A DNA stretch of 32,055 nt. Source: Candidatus Woesearchaeota archaeon (GTDB taxonomy: Archaea > Nanobdellota > Nanobdellia > Woesearchaeales > GW2011-AR4). Below the pieces are notes generated by a model. It was not told the origin of the DNA. It worked only from the letters and a program-made list of their open reading frames with translations, and searched no databases. The position numbers and the translations under genes were made by a program. The stretch is from NCBI GenBank assembly GCA_016185955.1, contig JACPMQ010000006.1, positions 1 through 32,055 on the forward strand. The letters run 5' to 3'. Numbering within the stretch: the first letter of the stretch is position 1; every line of letters begins with the position of its first letter. Below are positions 1 through 7,791 of the stretch, piece after piece.

Positions 1-172
1 AAATATAGGAACGGAACATCTATTACGATTATTGACTTCCGTTCCTATACTTTGTGTTCTCTAGCATAGTGGCGCAATAATTATTGTTCCATTATTTAGT
101 TGCGCCACTATACGCACAAGCACTTACTTTCGCAAAAACCCCACTTACCGAAAAAATTCTGTTAGCAGTCAC
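1..172 (+). repeat. TIR element copy A, truncated by the window start (right half with hairpin insert)
   Basis: Bases 51-126 are identical to 22559-22634 in copy C. Contains CGCACAAGCACTTA..TTCGCAAAAACCCC and the terminal TGTTAGCAGTCAC at 160-172. Confidence 0.8.
4..49. other. Perfect 13-bp inverted repeat (hairpin)
   Basis: TATAGGAACGGAA (4-16) and TTCCGTTCCTATA (37-49). Confidence 0.8.
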
Positions 173-185
173 TGTGCAAAGAAAA

Positions 186-196
186 ATTTATAAACA
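186..196 (+). promoter_or_regulatory. Putative archaeal TATA box for the dehydrogenase operon
   Basis: A-rich AATTTATAAACA about 50 bp upstream of the E1alpha start at 245. Confidence 0.4.
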
Positions 197-244
197 TACT
201 AAAAAACCGAAATCTTGATTTTATTTGATTTTATGGAGCTGTAA

Positions 245-1312
245 ATGGTAAAAAAAGTAGTAGCTGATTTTAAGGTGGAGTATTTGCAGGTAATGGATGA
301 AGAAGGCAAAATTGACAGGAAGCTTATGCCGGATTTGCCTGACAAGCAGATAAAGGAAATGTATGAGCTGATGGTTTTAATGCGTACTTTTGATGACAAG
401 GCTTTTTCTCTGCAAAGGCAAGGCAGGATAGGAACTTACATACAGTTTAAAGGGCAGGAAGCGTCTCAATTAGGAACTGCTTACGCTCTTAAAGATATGG
501 ACTGGATATTCCCAATGTACAGAAGCGGAGGAGCTTTAATTGCAAGAAAGCATCCAATGCACATGATTTTGCAATATTATGGCGGAGATGAAAGAGGGCT
601 AAAAAGCCCGGAAAATGTAAATAATTTTCCAATTTCAATTCCGGTAGGAACACAGACACCGCACGCTGTAGGATGTGCATGGGCATCAAAGCTGAAAAAT
701 GAGAAAACTGTTTCATTGGTTTACACTGGCGACGGAGGAACTTCAAAAGGGGACTTTCATGAAGGCTTGAATTTTGCCGGAGTTTTTAAGGTTCCATGCA
801 TTATTGTATGCGAAAATAACCAATATGCAATTTCTGTTTCAAGAAAACAGCAGACAGCTTCGGAAACAATTGCCCAAAAGGCAATTTCTTACGGCATAAA
901 TGGCACACAAGTAGATGGAAATGATATTTTTGCAGTTTACAAAGCCGCTAAAGAGGCTGTGGACAATGCAAGAAATGGGAAAGGAGCCACATTAATTGAA
1001 TGTATTACTTATCGGCTTGCAGACCACTCTACATCAGATGATGCAAAAAGATACAGAAATGATAAAGAAGTTGAGTCATGGACAAAAAAAGATCCGATAA
1101 TAAGACTGGAAAAATATATGAGAAGCAAAAAACTGCTTGATGACAAATATAAGGAAGAGGTTGCAAAAAAAGCAAAAGAGCAGGTTGAAAAAGAAGTTAT
1201 GATTTATGAAAACACAAAAGACCCTGATGCTGAAGATATGTTTAGATACACTTATGCTGAAATGACAGGTAATCTTAAGGAGCAGCTAAATCAGCTTAAC
1301 GAGCTAATATGA
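245..1312 (+). CDS. pdhA: Pyruvate/2-oxoacid dehydrogenase E1 component, alpha subunit
   Basis: 355-aa ORF with a ThDP-binding motif (YTGDGGTSKGDFHEGLNFAGVFKVPCIIVCENNQYAIS) and E1alpha-like YRLADHSTSDD. Overlaps the E1beta start. Confidence 0.9.
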   Translation: MVKKVVADFKVEYLQVMDEEGKIDRKLMPDLPDKQIKEMYELMVLMRTFDDKAFSLQRQGRIGTYIQFKGQEASQLGTAYALKDMDWIFPMYRSGGALIARKHPMHMILQYYGGDERGLKSPENVNNFPISIPVGTQTPHAVGCAWASKLKNEKTVSLVYTGDGGTSKGDFHEGLNFAGVFKVPCIIVCENNQYAISVSRKQQTASETIAQKAISYGINGTQVDGNDIFAVYKAAKEAVDNARNGKGATLIECITYRLADHSTSDDAKRYRNDKEVESWTKKDPIIRLEKYMRSKKLLDDKYKEEVAKKAKEQVEKEVMIYENTKDPDAEDMFRYTYAEMTGNLKEQLNQLNELI

Positions 1313-2277
1313 GCAAAATGAATATAGTGCAGGCTGTAAACTCAGCGTTAAGAAACGAGCTTCAGAGAGACAAAAGAGTCATGATTTTAGGAGAAGATGT
1401 TGGAAAAAACGGAGGAGTTTTTAGATGCACGGATGGATTGCAGCAGGATTTTGGTGATAATAGAGTTGTTGACACTCCATTGTCAGAAGTCGGAATTATC
1501 TCAACATCAATTGGGCTTGCGGTAAATGGAATGCTGCCTGTAGCAGAAATACAGTTCTCAGGATTTATTTATGCTCCTTTAGACCAATTAGTTACTCATG
1601 CTGCGCGAATACGGTCAAGAAGCAGGGGCAGATTTTCAGTTCCCCTTGTTGTAAGAGCACCTTTTGGCGGCGGCATAAGGGCTTTGGAATTGCATTGCGA
1701 ATCTGTTGAGACAATATTTTCGCATATTGCCGGCTTGAAGGTGGTTATTCCCTCTCATCCTTACGATGCAAAGGGCCTTTTAATCTCTGCTATAAGAGAT
1801 CCTAATCCAGTTATTTTTCTCGAGCCGATGCGCGTTTACAGGGCAATAAAAGAAGAAGTTCCTGATGAGCCATATACCATACCATTAGGCAAAGCTGAAG
1901 TAGAGCAGGAAGGCTCTGACTTAACTGTTATTTCTTATGGCGCTATGATGAAATACACAAAAGAGGCTCTTGAAAAATCAAATTATTCTGCAGAGATTAT
2001 TGATGTCAGAACAATATCTCCATTGGATACAGATACCATAATAAATTCTGTAAAAAAAACAGGAAGATGCGTAATAGTCCATGAAGCCCAAAAAACATGC
2101 GGCTTTGCAGCAGAGATAATAGCAAGAATAAATGAAAAATGTTTTTTTAATTTAGAGGCTCCAATAGAAAGAGTGACAGGTTTTGATGTTCCATTTCCCT
2201 TTGCAAAGCTTGAAAATTATTATCTTCCTGATGAAAAAAGAATTTTGAAAGCAGTGGATAAAGTGATGAGCCAATAA
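1309..2277 (+). CDS. pdhB: Pyruvate/2-oxoacid dehydrogenase E1 component, beta subunit
   Basis: 322-aa ORF; GEDVGKNGGVFRCTDGLQQDFGDNRVVDTPLSE and transketolase C-terminal features. Overlaps E1alpha by 4 bp. Confidence 0.9.
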   Translation: MSKMNIVQAVNSALRNELQRDKRVMILGEDVGKNGGVFRCTDGLQQDFGDNRVVDTPLSEVGIISTSIGLAVNGMLPVAEIQFSGFIYAPLDQLVTHAARIRSRSRGRFSVPLVVRAPFGGGIRALELHCESVETIFSHIAGLKVVIPSHPYDAKGLLISAIRDPNPVIFLEPMRVYRAIKEEVPDEPYTIPLGKAEVEQEGSDLTVISYGAMMKYTKEALEKSNYSAEIIDVRTISPLDTDTIINSVKKTGRCVIVHEAQKTCGFAAEIIARINEKCFFNLEAPIERVTGFDVPFPFAKLENYYLPDEKRILKAVDKVMSQ

Positions 2278-2289
2278 TAAACCAATAAA

Positions 2290-3552
2290 ATGCCATACGA
2301 ATTCAAATTTCCGGATGTTGGAGAAGGTATTACTGAAGGAATAATAGTGAAGTGGAAAGTAAAGGAGCGCGATAATGTAAAAATAGACCAAATTATAGCA
2401 GATATAGAGACAGACAAAGCTGTTGTAGAAATACCAAGCCCTAAAGAAGGCATTATCTTAAAACTCTACCATAAGGAAGGAGAAACAATTAATGTGGGAG
2501 ATGTTCTTGCTGTAATAGGAGAAGAAAATGAATCCATAGGCATAAAGCAGGAAGCTAAAATAGAAGGAAAAAAAGAAGACAAAAAGCCTTATACTGGCAG
2601 CGTTGTGGGATTTCTTGAGGAAGCGTCTGACGAAGCAGAAAAGAAAGAGATAAAAAAAGGGATAAAAACAGATTCAGCAACAAAAAAAATTCTTGCAGCT
2701 CCTGTTGTAAGAAAGCTTGCAAAGGAATTAAATGTCAATCTTGAAAATGTTGCTGGAACCTGCGATGATGGAAAAATAAGTGAAGAGGACGTTAAAAAAT
2801 TTGCCGCTAAAACTGCGGAAAAAAAGCCAGCAATTAAAGTGACAAAAAAATATGATTTCTTCGGCTATGTTGAAAGAGTGCCTCTAAAGGGCATAAGAAA
2901 AATTACTGCGCAAAAAATGAGGGAAGCGGTTATGAATGCAGCATTAGTCACACATCATGACCATATTGACGTAACAAAGCTTTCAGATTTAAGAACAAAA
3001 GAAAAAGAAAATGCAGCGAAAAAAGGAGTTAAATTAACTTATCTTCCGTTTATAATAAAAGCCGCAATAGAAGCTTTAAAAAAGCATCCTTATGTGGCAT
3101 CAAGCATTGAAAACGATGAGGTAATAATAAAAAAATATTATAATATTGGAGTTGCTATTGACACTCCAGACGGCTTGATAGTTCCTGTCATCAAGGGCGC
3201 TGATCAAAAAAGTTTAGCTGATTTATCTGTTGAAGTCAGCAATTTTGTTGAAAAGGCAAAAACAAGAAAAATTGATTTAATGGAGCTTAAAGGCGGAGTT
3301 TTTACAATAACAAATATAGGAGTCATAGGAAGCACTTATTTTACCCCAATAATAAATTATCCTGAAAGCTGTATTCTTGGAACTGGAAGAATAGAAGACA
3401 GGGCGTCAGTTGTTAATGGCAAAATTGAGATAAGAAAAATAATGCCGATTTCATTTACTTATGACCATAGAGTAATTGATGGCGCGGAAGCAGCAAGATT
3501 CATGAATGACTTAAGAATATTGCTGGAAAGTCCTGATTCTTTGTTTTCGTAA
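2290..3552 (+). CDS. pdhC: Dihydrolipoamide acyltransferase (E2)
   Basis: Lipoyl domain (IETDKAVVEIPSP), peripheral subunit-binding domain (AAPVVRKLAKELNVNLENVAGT) and catalytic DHRVIDG. Confidence 0.9.
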   Translation: MPYEFKFPDVGEGITEGIIVKWKVKERDNVKIDQIIADIETDKAVVEIPSPKEGIILKLYHKEGETINVGDVLAVIGEENESIGIKQEAKIEGKKEDKKPYTGSVVGFLEEASDEAEKKEIKKGIKTDSATKKILAAPVVRKLAKELNVNLENVAGTCDDGKISEEDVKKFAAKTAEKKPAIKVTKKYDFFGYVERVPLKGIRKITAQKMREAVMNAALVTHHDHIDVTKLSDLRTKEKENAAKKGVKLTYLPFIIKAAIEALKKHPYVASSIENDEVIIKKYYNIGVAIDTPDGLIVPVIKGADQKSLADLSVEVSNFVEKAKTRKIDLMELKGGVFTITNIGVIGSTYFTPIINYPESCILGTGRIEDRASVVNGKIEIRKIMPISFTYDHRVIDGAEAARFMNDLRILLESPDSLFS

Positions 3553-3837
3553 AATTCCACCGTTCATAGAACGGTGGTTTTTTAGCAGCATTGCTTTTTT
3601 CTTAAGCCCGTGCGCAAATCCATGCAAATTGCCATTGCTTGCAACAACCCTATGGCACGGCACCATATTTTTTGTTTTGCACTCTAAAATGCCATAAGGA
3701 TTTTTGTTTAAGGCATTTCCCACTGCGCGATATGCCTTGCTTCCAATTTTTTTAGCTATTTCCTTGTACGTCGAAACTTTGCCTTTGGGAATTTTTCTGC
3801 ACGCTTCCCAGACTTTTTTATTGAAATTTTCGCTCAT
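3511..3837 (-). CDS. Methylated-DNA-[protein]-cysteine S-methyltransferase-like protein (MGMT C-terminal domain)
   Basis: 108 aa; KGKVSTYKEIAKKIGSKAYRAVGNALNKNP and active site VPCHRVV. The 3' end overlaps E2 tail-to-tail. Confidence 0.85.
   Translation of the reverse strand: MSENFNKKVWEACRKIPKGKVSTYKEIAKKIGSKAYRAVGNALNKNPYGILECKTKNMVPCHRVVASNGNLHGFAHGLKKKAMLLKNHRSMNGGILRKQRIRTFQQYS
3557..3583 (+). terminator. Hairpin plus T-tract downstream of E2
   Basis: CCACCGTTC-ATA-GAACGGTGG followed by TTTTTT, 4 bp after the E2 stop. Confidence 0.65.
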
Positions 3838-3839
3838 TC

Positions 3840-5096
3840 TTAATGCTCATTATCCAACGCCACTATATTTTCAAAATTTCTTTTATTTTGCTTTCCCTTA
3901 TACTTCCTTGCAGCATTGATAATTTTTTCACGGCTTAATATTATGCCTTTTTCTTTTAACAATTTTGATATATTTTCTGAAATTAGAAAATCACAAAATT
4001 GCGTTACATTGCTCGGCTTAAAGGCGTAATGCGCCCTTTCAAAATCTATTAATATCGGAATAGTTTTTTTATTAATTAAAATATGCTTTACTGGATGCGA
4101 CATTTCTTCCTTATTTATTTTTAGCTTGTCCATCACAAAAAGCTGGGAAAGGATGCTTTTTAATGCCTTTAAAACGGTTTTTTTGTTTTTATTTGAGGCT
4201 AAGAAATCAATAATATTAATGCCGTCAATGAATTCATAAACAAAAAACTCATGGTGCATTAAAAGCAATTTTGGCCCAATTTTGTGCTTGTTCAGCAATT
4301 TTAGATTCTTAATTTCATTGTCGATTCTTAAAATTGCCTCACTTTCAGGATTTTTTATTTTTATTGCAATTTTTTTGTTTTTATAAATTCCAGTAAAAAC
4401 AAGCCCTCTTTTTCCTTTTGCAAAAAACCTTATCTTTTTTATTTTACTTTGCTCCAGTTCCTTTAAAGTTTTGGATTTTTTTATTAGGCAAACATAAATA
4501 TCTTCAAAAAAATAATGTTGCTTTTCCAGAATTTCATATTCAAGCAGATTGTTTCTTATAAACTCATTGACCTTTTCCATTTTTGTCAGAGAAGAAAAAG
4601 CAAGAAGGATTATACCATTTAAACTCAAAAAATTGTTAGCTTCATTAAGAAATTTTTCTATAACTTCATAGCCTTTTTTGCCTCCTTCAATTGTCAAATC
4701 CTTAACTTTAAGCTCGCTTGGAAGATAAGGCGCATTAAATATAATTGTGTCAAATTTCTTATTTTTAAGGTTTCTTTTCTTTAAAGCTTCAAATAAGTCA
4801 GAAACCATAAATTTTATTTTGCAAGAAAATAGTTTGGATTTTTTGTGTCCTGAAAATCTTCGATTCTCATGGATTTCATTTTTTATATTTTTTTTGCAAT
4901 ATTTAATTACATCCTCTTGAATGTCAACTGCTAAAACTGATTTTACTTTAGGGCAATTTACAGCAGCAATTGCCTGTATTCCGGAGCCTGTCCCCATATC
5001 CAAAACATTTCCTTCAGCATATTGCACCACATATTTTTTAAGCAAAACGCTGTCTTCTTTCGGTTCATAAATTGAGCAGTTTTTGGTTTCTGTCAT
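3840..5096 (-). CDS. Fusion of HemK/PrmC-like methyltransferase and COG2112-like atypical Ser/Thr kinase
   Basis: 418 aa. N-terminal SAM motif VLDMGTGSGIQAIAA plus NAPYLPSE; C-terminal KRGLVFTGIYKNKKIAIKIK..E..KIGPKLL..FVYEFIDG..HPVKHILI..ILIDFERA. Confidence 0.75.
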   Translation of the reverse strand: MTETKNCSIYEPKEDSVLLKKYVVQYAEGNVLDMGTGSGIQAIAAVNCPKVKSVLAVDIQEDVIKYCKKNIKNEIHENRRFSGHKKSKLFSCKIKFMVSDLFEALKKRNLKNKKFDTIIFNAPYLPSELKVKDLTIEGGKKGYEVIEKFLNEANNFLSLNGIILLAFSSLTKMEKVNEFIRNNLLEYEILEKQHYFFEDIYVCLIKKSKTLKELEQSKIKKIRFFAKGKRGLVFTGIYKNKKIAIKIKNPESEAILRIDNEIKNLKLLNKHKIGPKLLLMHHEFFVYEFIDGINIIDFLASNKNKKTVLKALKSILSQLFVMDKLKINKEEMSHPVKHILINKKTIPILIDFERAHYAFKPSNVTQFCDFLISENISKLLKEKGIILSREKIINAARKYKGKQNKRNFENIVALDNEH

Positions 5097-5109
5097 TTTT
5101 TAGTTCTAA

Positions 5110-5193
5110 TGGACTTGGGGGGATTCGAACCCCCAGCCTTCACCCTTTTCTAAAAGATGCGAAGGTGACGTCATGCCGTTAGACCACAAGCCC
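5110..5193 (-). tRNA. tRNA-Ala(CGC) with about 12-nt intron at 37/38 (5146-5157)
   Basis: Acceptor GGGCTTG/CAAGTCC with G3-U70 and A73; anticodon stem TCACC/GGTGA; T-arm GGGGGTTCGAATCCCCC; anticodon CGC. Confidence 0.8.
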
Positions 5194-5237
5194 ATAGCAA
5201 TGAGAAATTGAATTTGATTTTTTAACATTGCTTTTTT

Positions 5238-5522
5238 GTAACTGCTAACATCACTTTGTCCGAAAAGATGGGTTTTTGCAAATTATTATTCGTTGCTTGT
5301 GCGGAGCCGTAAAAATCCCGCCGTTTGCGAACAGCAAAGTTTTTACAAGTTACGTTGGTAATCTTGCAATTCGGCATTGTTTTGCTTTGGCCGTTGCTCG
5401 TCATTGACAAAACCGATAAACCACGCATTTGGCATCATTTTGCCTTGGCCACGGCTTGTCACTATCAAATTACGCACAAGCACTTAATTCGCAAAAACCC
5501 TTTATGTTGTGTTAGCAGTTAC
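5238..5522 (+). repeat. TIR element copy B, with a divergent core
   Basis: GTAACTGCTAACA (5238-5250) and TGTTAGCAGTTAC (5510-5522), subterminal GGGTTTTTGC.. / ..TTCGCAAAAACCC, flanked by CTTTTTT direct repeats (5231-5237, 5523-5529). Confidence 0.85.
5373..5466. repeat. Two imperfect 36-bp direct repeats (period 58) inside copy B
   Basis: GGCATTGTTTTGCTTTGGCCGTTGCTCGTCATTGAC (5373) and GGCATCATTTTGCCTTGGCCACGGCTTGTCACTATC (5431). Confidence 0.65.
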
Positions 5523-6047
5523 CTTTTTTAACCCCTCTAAAACCAGCCTTACTAATTCATTTGGATTTTCAGAATAAACAACATTCTCTTTTTCATTTTC
5601 TTTGTTGCATATTTCTGCAATTTTTTTTATGATGCTGGTTATGCCTCCCGACTCTTCTAAAACTCCTATAACCTTTTTGTAATGGAAAGCTATTGTAAAC
5701 TCGTTTAATGTTCCAGTTTGCCCAGAAATCAGTATTATTGCATCAGCTTCCTTAACCAATGGGAAATTTCTGGCTGGTATTCCTAATCCTGTGTATTCAA
5801 TCTCTGTAAAATTTTCTTTAGGGAACAAATATTTTTTTGTATGCTCTTCCTCATTCTGGGCAGGGCTTATGCCAAGGACTTTTCCCCCTATGGAAAAAGC
5901 GCCTTTTGCAGCTTCGTAAGGATACCCATTTCCAGCTCCTGTAAGCAGCAAAATATTATTTTTAGCAAGCTGTTTGCCAATTTCAAATGCCTTTTTTGCT
6001 ATATCTTTATCCACCGCAAAGCTAGAGCCACATACTGCAATTTTCAT
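5502..6047 (-). CDS. LOG-family / TIGR00725-like Rossmann-fold protein
   Basis: MKIAVCGSSFAVDKDIAKKAFEIGKQLAKNNILLLTGAGNGYPYEAAKGAFSIGGKVLGISP. Start placed at the MKIAVC methionine (the ORF track begins at 6059). Confidence 0.75.
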   Translation of the reverse strand: MKIAVCGSSFAVDKDIAKKAFEIGKQLAKNNILLLTGAGNGYPYEAAKGAFSIGGKVLGISPAQNEEEHTKKYLFPKENFTEIEYTGLGIPARNFPLVKEADAIILISGQTGTLNEFTIAFHYKKVIGVLEESGGITSIIKKIAEICNKENEKENVVYSENPNELVRLVLEGLKKVTANTT

Positions 6048-6092
6048 TAATTGAAACAAGATAGAATACTATTTAAAGTTTTAGGAAGTAAA

Positions 6093-6219
6093 AGCGAGGG
6101 CTGGGACTCGAACCCAGGAATAAGAGGGCACTGCAAACAAGGTTTGTACGTGTTGAATTGCAGCCTCTCGCCTTAGCCGCTTGGCTTTAAGGTAGTTATA
6201 AATTGTCACTAACCCTCGC
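6093..6219 (-). tRNA. tRNA-Cys(GCA) with two putative introns (6129-6157 at 37/38; about 25 nt within 6186-6212 near position 8/9)
   Basis: Acceptor GCGAGGG/CCCTCGC with U73 discriminator, D-arm GCC..GGC, anticodon stem AGAGG/CCTCT, T-arm CTGGGTTCGAGTCCCAG. Removing 54 nt leaves a 73-nt tRNA. Confidence 0.75.
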
Positions 6220-6323
6220 ATAGCGGACTAACCTCTCGCATTGCTAAAAGCAATTTTTGTTGCTTTTCAACATGGTCAAAGCCCATATACTTATAAAAAT
6301 TTCCAAAACTCGGCTCTTCAATG

Positions 6324-6866
6324 TCAAACTTTTACCTTCCTGACAACAGCTATCCACAATGTTTCAAGGTATCTTGAAGCAGCCCCTAAGGGAGTAATTC
6401 TGCTTAAATTCTTAAATGCTGTTTTAAAATAGATTACGCCCCAATCTTCTACTTCATTTAAAAGCTTATCACTATAACCATTTAATTTATCTAGCTCTTT
6501 ATAGCTTATAATGCCATTAAAGGCATTATTTATGCCGTCTTGTATGCGGCTAAATAATTTGCTTGTAGCGTTATATACTCCATTATAGGCTGAATATACT
6601 GAACTGTAAAAGCTTTCAAAAATTGCATAAAGATTGCTAAAGCCTTTTTCATTACTTTTTGCCTTTTTTGAATAATTTCTGTCATTAAGCTCTTTGTCAA
6701 TTACCTGAGCCATACTTGCCAGCTTTATTTGCTCTGAAATATCTTTAGCATCCTCTGAAGAAAGCTTATTGCCTTGCATAGTTATTTTGCTTTTTTTTGG
6801 TTTTACAAGTTCTGGTTTTTCTCTCTCTAAAAACCTAGTGTCTATAATAGTTTCAAGGCTTATCAT
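6324..6866 (-). CDS. Hypothetical protein (180 aa)
   Basis: Open frame of plausible length in a gap between annotated genes; no family recognised. Confidence 0.5.
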   Translation of the reverse strand: MISLETIIDTRFLEREKPELVKPKKSKITMQGNKLSSEDAKDISEQIKLASMAQVIDKELNDRNYSKKAKSNEKGFSNLYAIFESFYSSVYSAYNGVYNATSKLFSRIQDGINNAFNGIISYKELDKLNGYSDKLLNEVEDWGVIYFKTAFKNLSRITPLGAASRYLETLWIAVVRKVKV

Positions 6867-6915
6867 AGTGGGAGTTTTAACTATAAAAATTGCGAAGTTT
6901 AAAAATTTATTTGCT

Positions 6916-7710
6916 TCAGCTAACAGAATACAATGGCTGATTGGAAATTTTAACTGTAACTTTATTGCCTGCCTTAAAGGGATATTCTTCGCTTAATGAG
7001 TCTGCAATGATAATGCCTTTTTTTGATTCAAACACAATCTCTATTTTTTCATTTTTGGGCAAAATATCATTAATCAACGCGCATTTTGCAGTAATTTTGC
7101 CGCAATAAGGCTCCCTTACAAGATATTCAAATTTGTCGGATTCTAAAGGCAATGGTATGCCCCCAGCGCTTTTAATCCATGCATTGCTGCCTGCAGCAGT
7201 CGAAATTAAAATGCCGCTGCTCTTCTGCCTCTCAATCTTATCTTTTACATAAATTATGTAGCGTGCAGTATGGTAATCTTTTTCAGATGAAACATAAAAC
7301 TCATTAAGCGCAAGCTCAGGAATTTTTTTATTGCCTATATAGGCTTCTAATCGATAAAGCTTTTTTATTTCATGCTCGTTGCTCAAAATTTTTTTAAGTT
7401 TTTCCTTAAAATCATTTTTAGTGGCAGCTAGAAAAAACCCTTCTTTGCTTTCTGGCTCTGAATTAACTCCTATGATTTGTGTTCTGCCAAAAACAAAATG
7501 AGAAGCCCTTAAAAATGTTCCATCGCCGCCAACTGCAACAACCAAATCTTTATTTTGGAAAAGTTTTTTGCTTAATTTACTCCTTTCGTATGCAACATAC
7601 TTAACACTGCCTTTTACGCCTTTTAGTGCCTTTATAACTGCGTTTAACGCAGACTTTTGCTCATTATTTGTTGGTTTTGCATAAACTAAAATGACATTTT
7701 TTAGTTTCAT
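6916..7710 (-). CDS. nadK: NAD kinase
   Basis: DLVVAVGGDGTFLRASHF, NEFYVSSEKDYHTARYIIYV, SGILISTAAGSNAW. Start placed at MKLKNVILVYAKP (the ORF track begins at 7791). Confidence 0.85.
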   Translation of the reverse strand: MKLKNVILVYAKPTNNEQKSALNAVIKALKGVKGSVKYVAYERSKLSKKLFQNKDLVVAVGGDGTFLRASHFVFGRTQIIGVNSEPESKEGFFLAATKNDFKEKLKKILSNEHEIKKLYRLEAYIGNKKIPELALNEFYVSSEKDYHTARYIIYVKDKIERQKSSGILISTAAGSNAWIKSAGGIPLPLESDKFEYLVREPYCGKITAKCALINDILPKNEKIEIVFESKKGIIIADSLSEEYPFKAGNKVTVKISNQPLYSVS

Positions 7711-7791
7711 GATATAAATATAAAAGTATAGATAGTTATATAAATTTTGTTTTAATACATCGATACAAACTGCATTTAGGGGGTAAAACAA

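Noticed and set aside
3511-3837. Alkyltransferase-like (ATL) protein lacking the active cysteine
   Set aside because: The sequence has PCHR rather than PWHR, so the alkyl-acceptor cysteine is present.
5325-5531. Small ORFs (5222-5428, 5325-5531) inside repeat copy B
   Set aside because: They span TIRs and internal repeats and have no conserved counterpart in copies C, D or E.
6093-6219. Split or permuted tRNA instead of an intron-containing tRNA-Cys
   Set aside because: All mature parts occur in the normal 5'-3' order on one strand within 127 bp, so introns explain it more simply.
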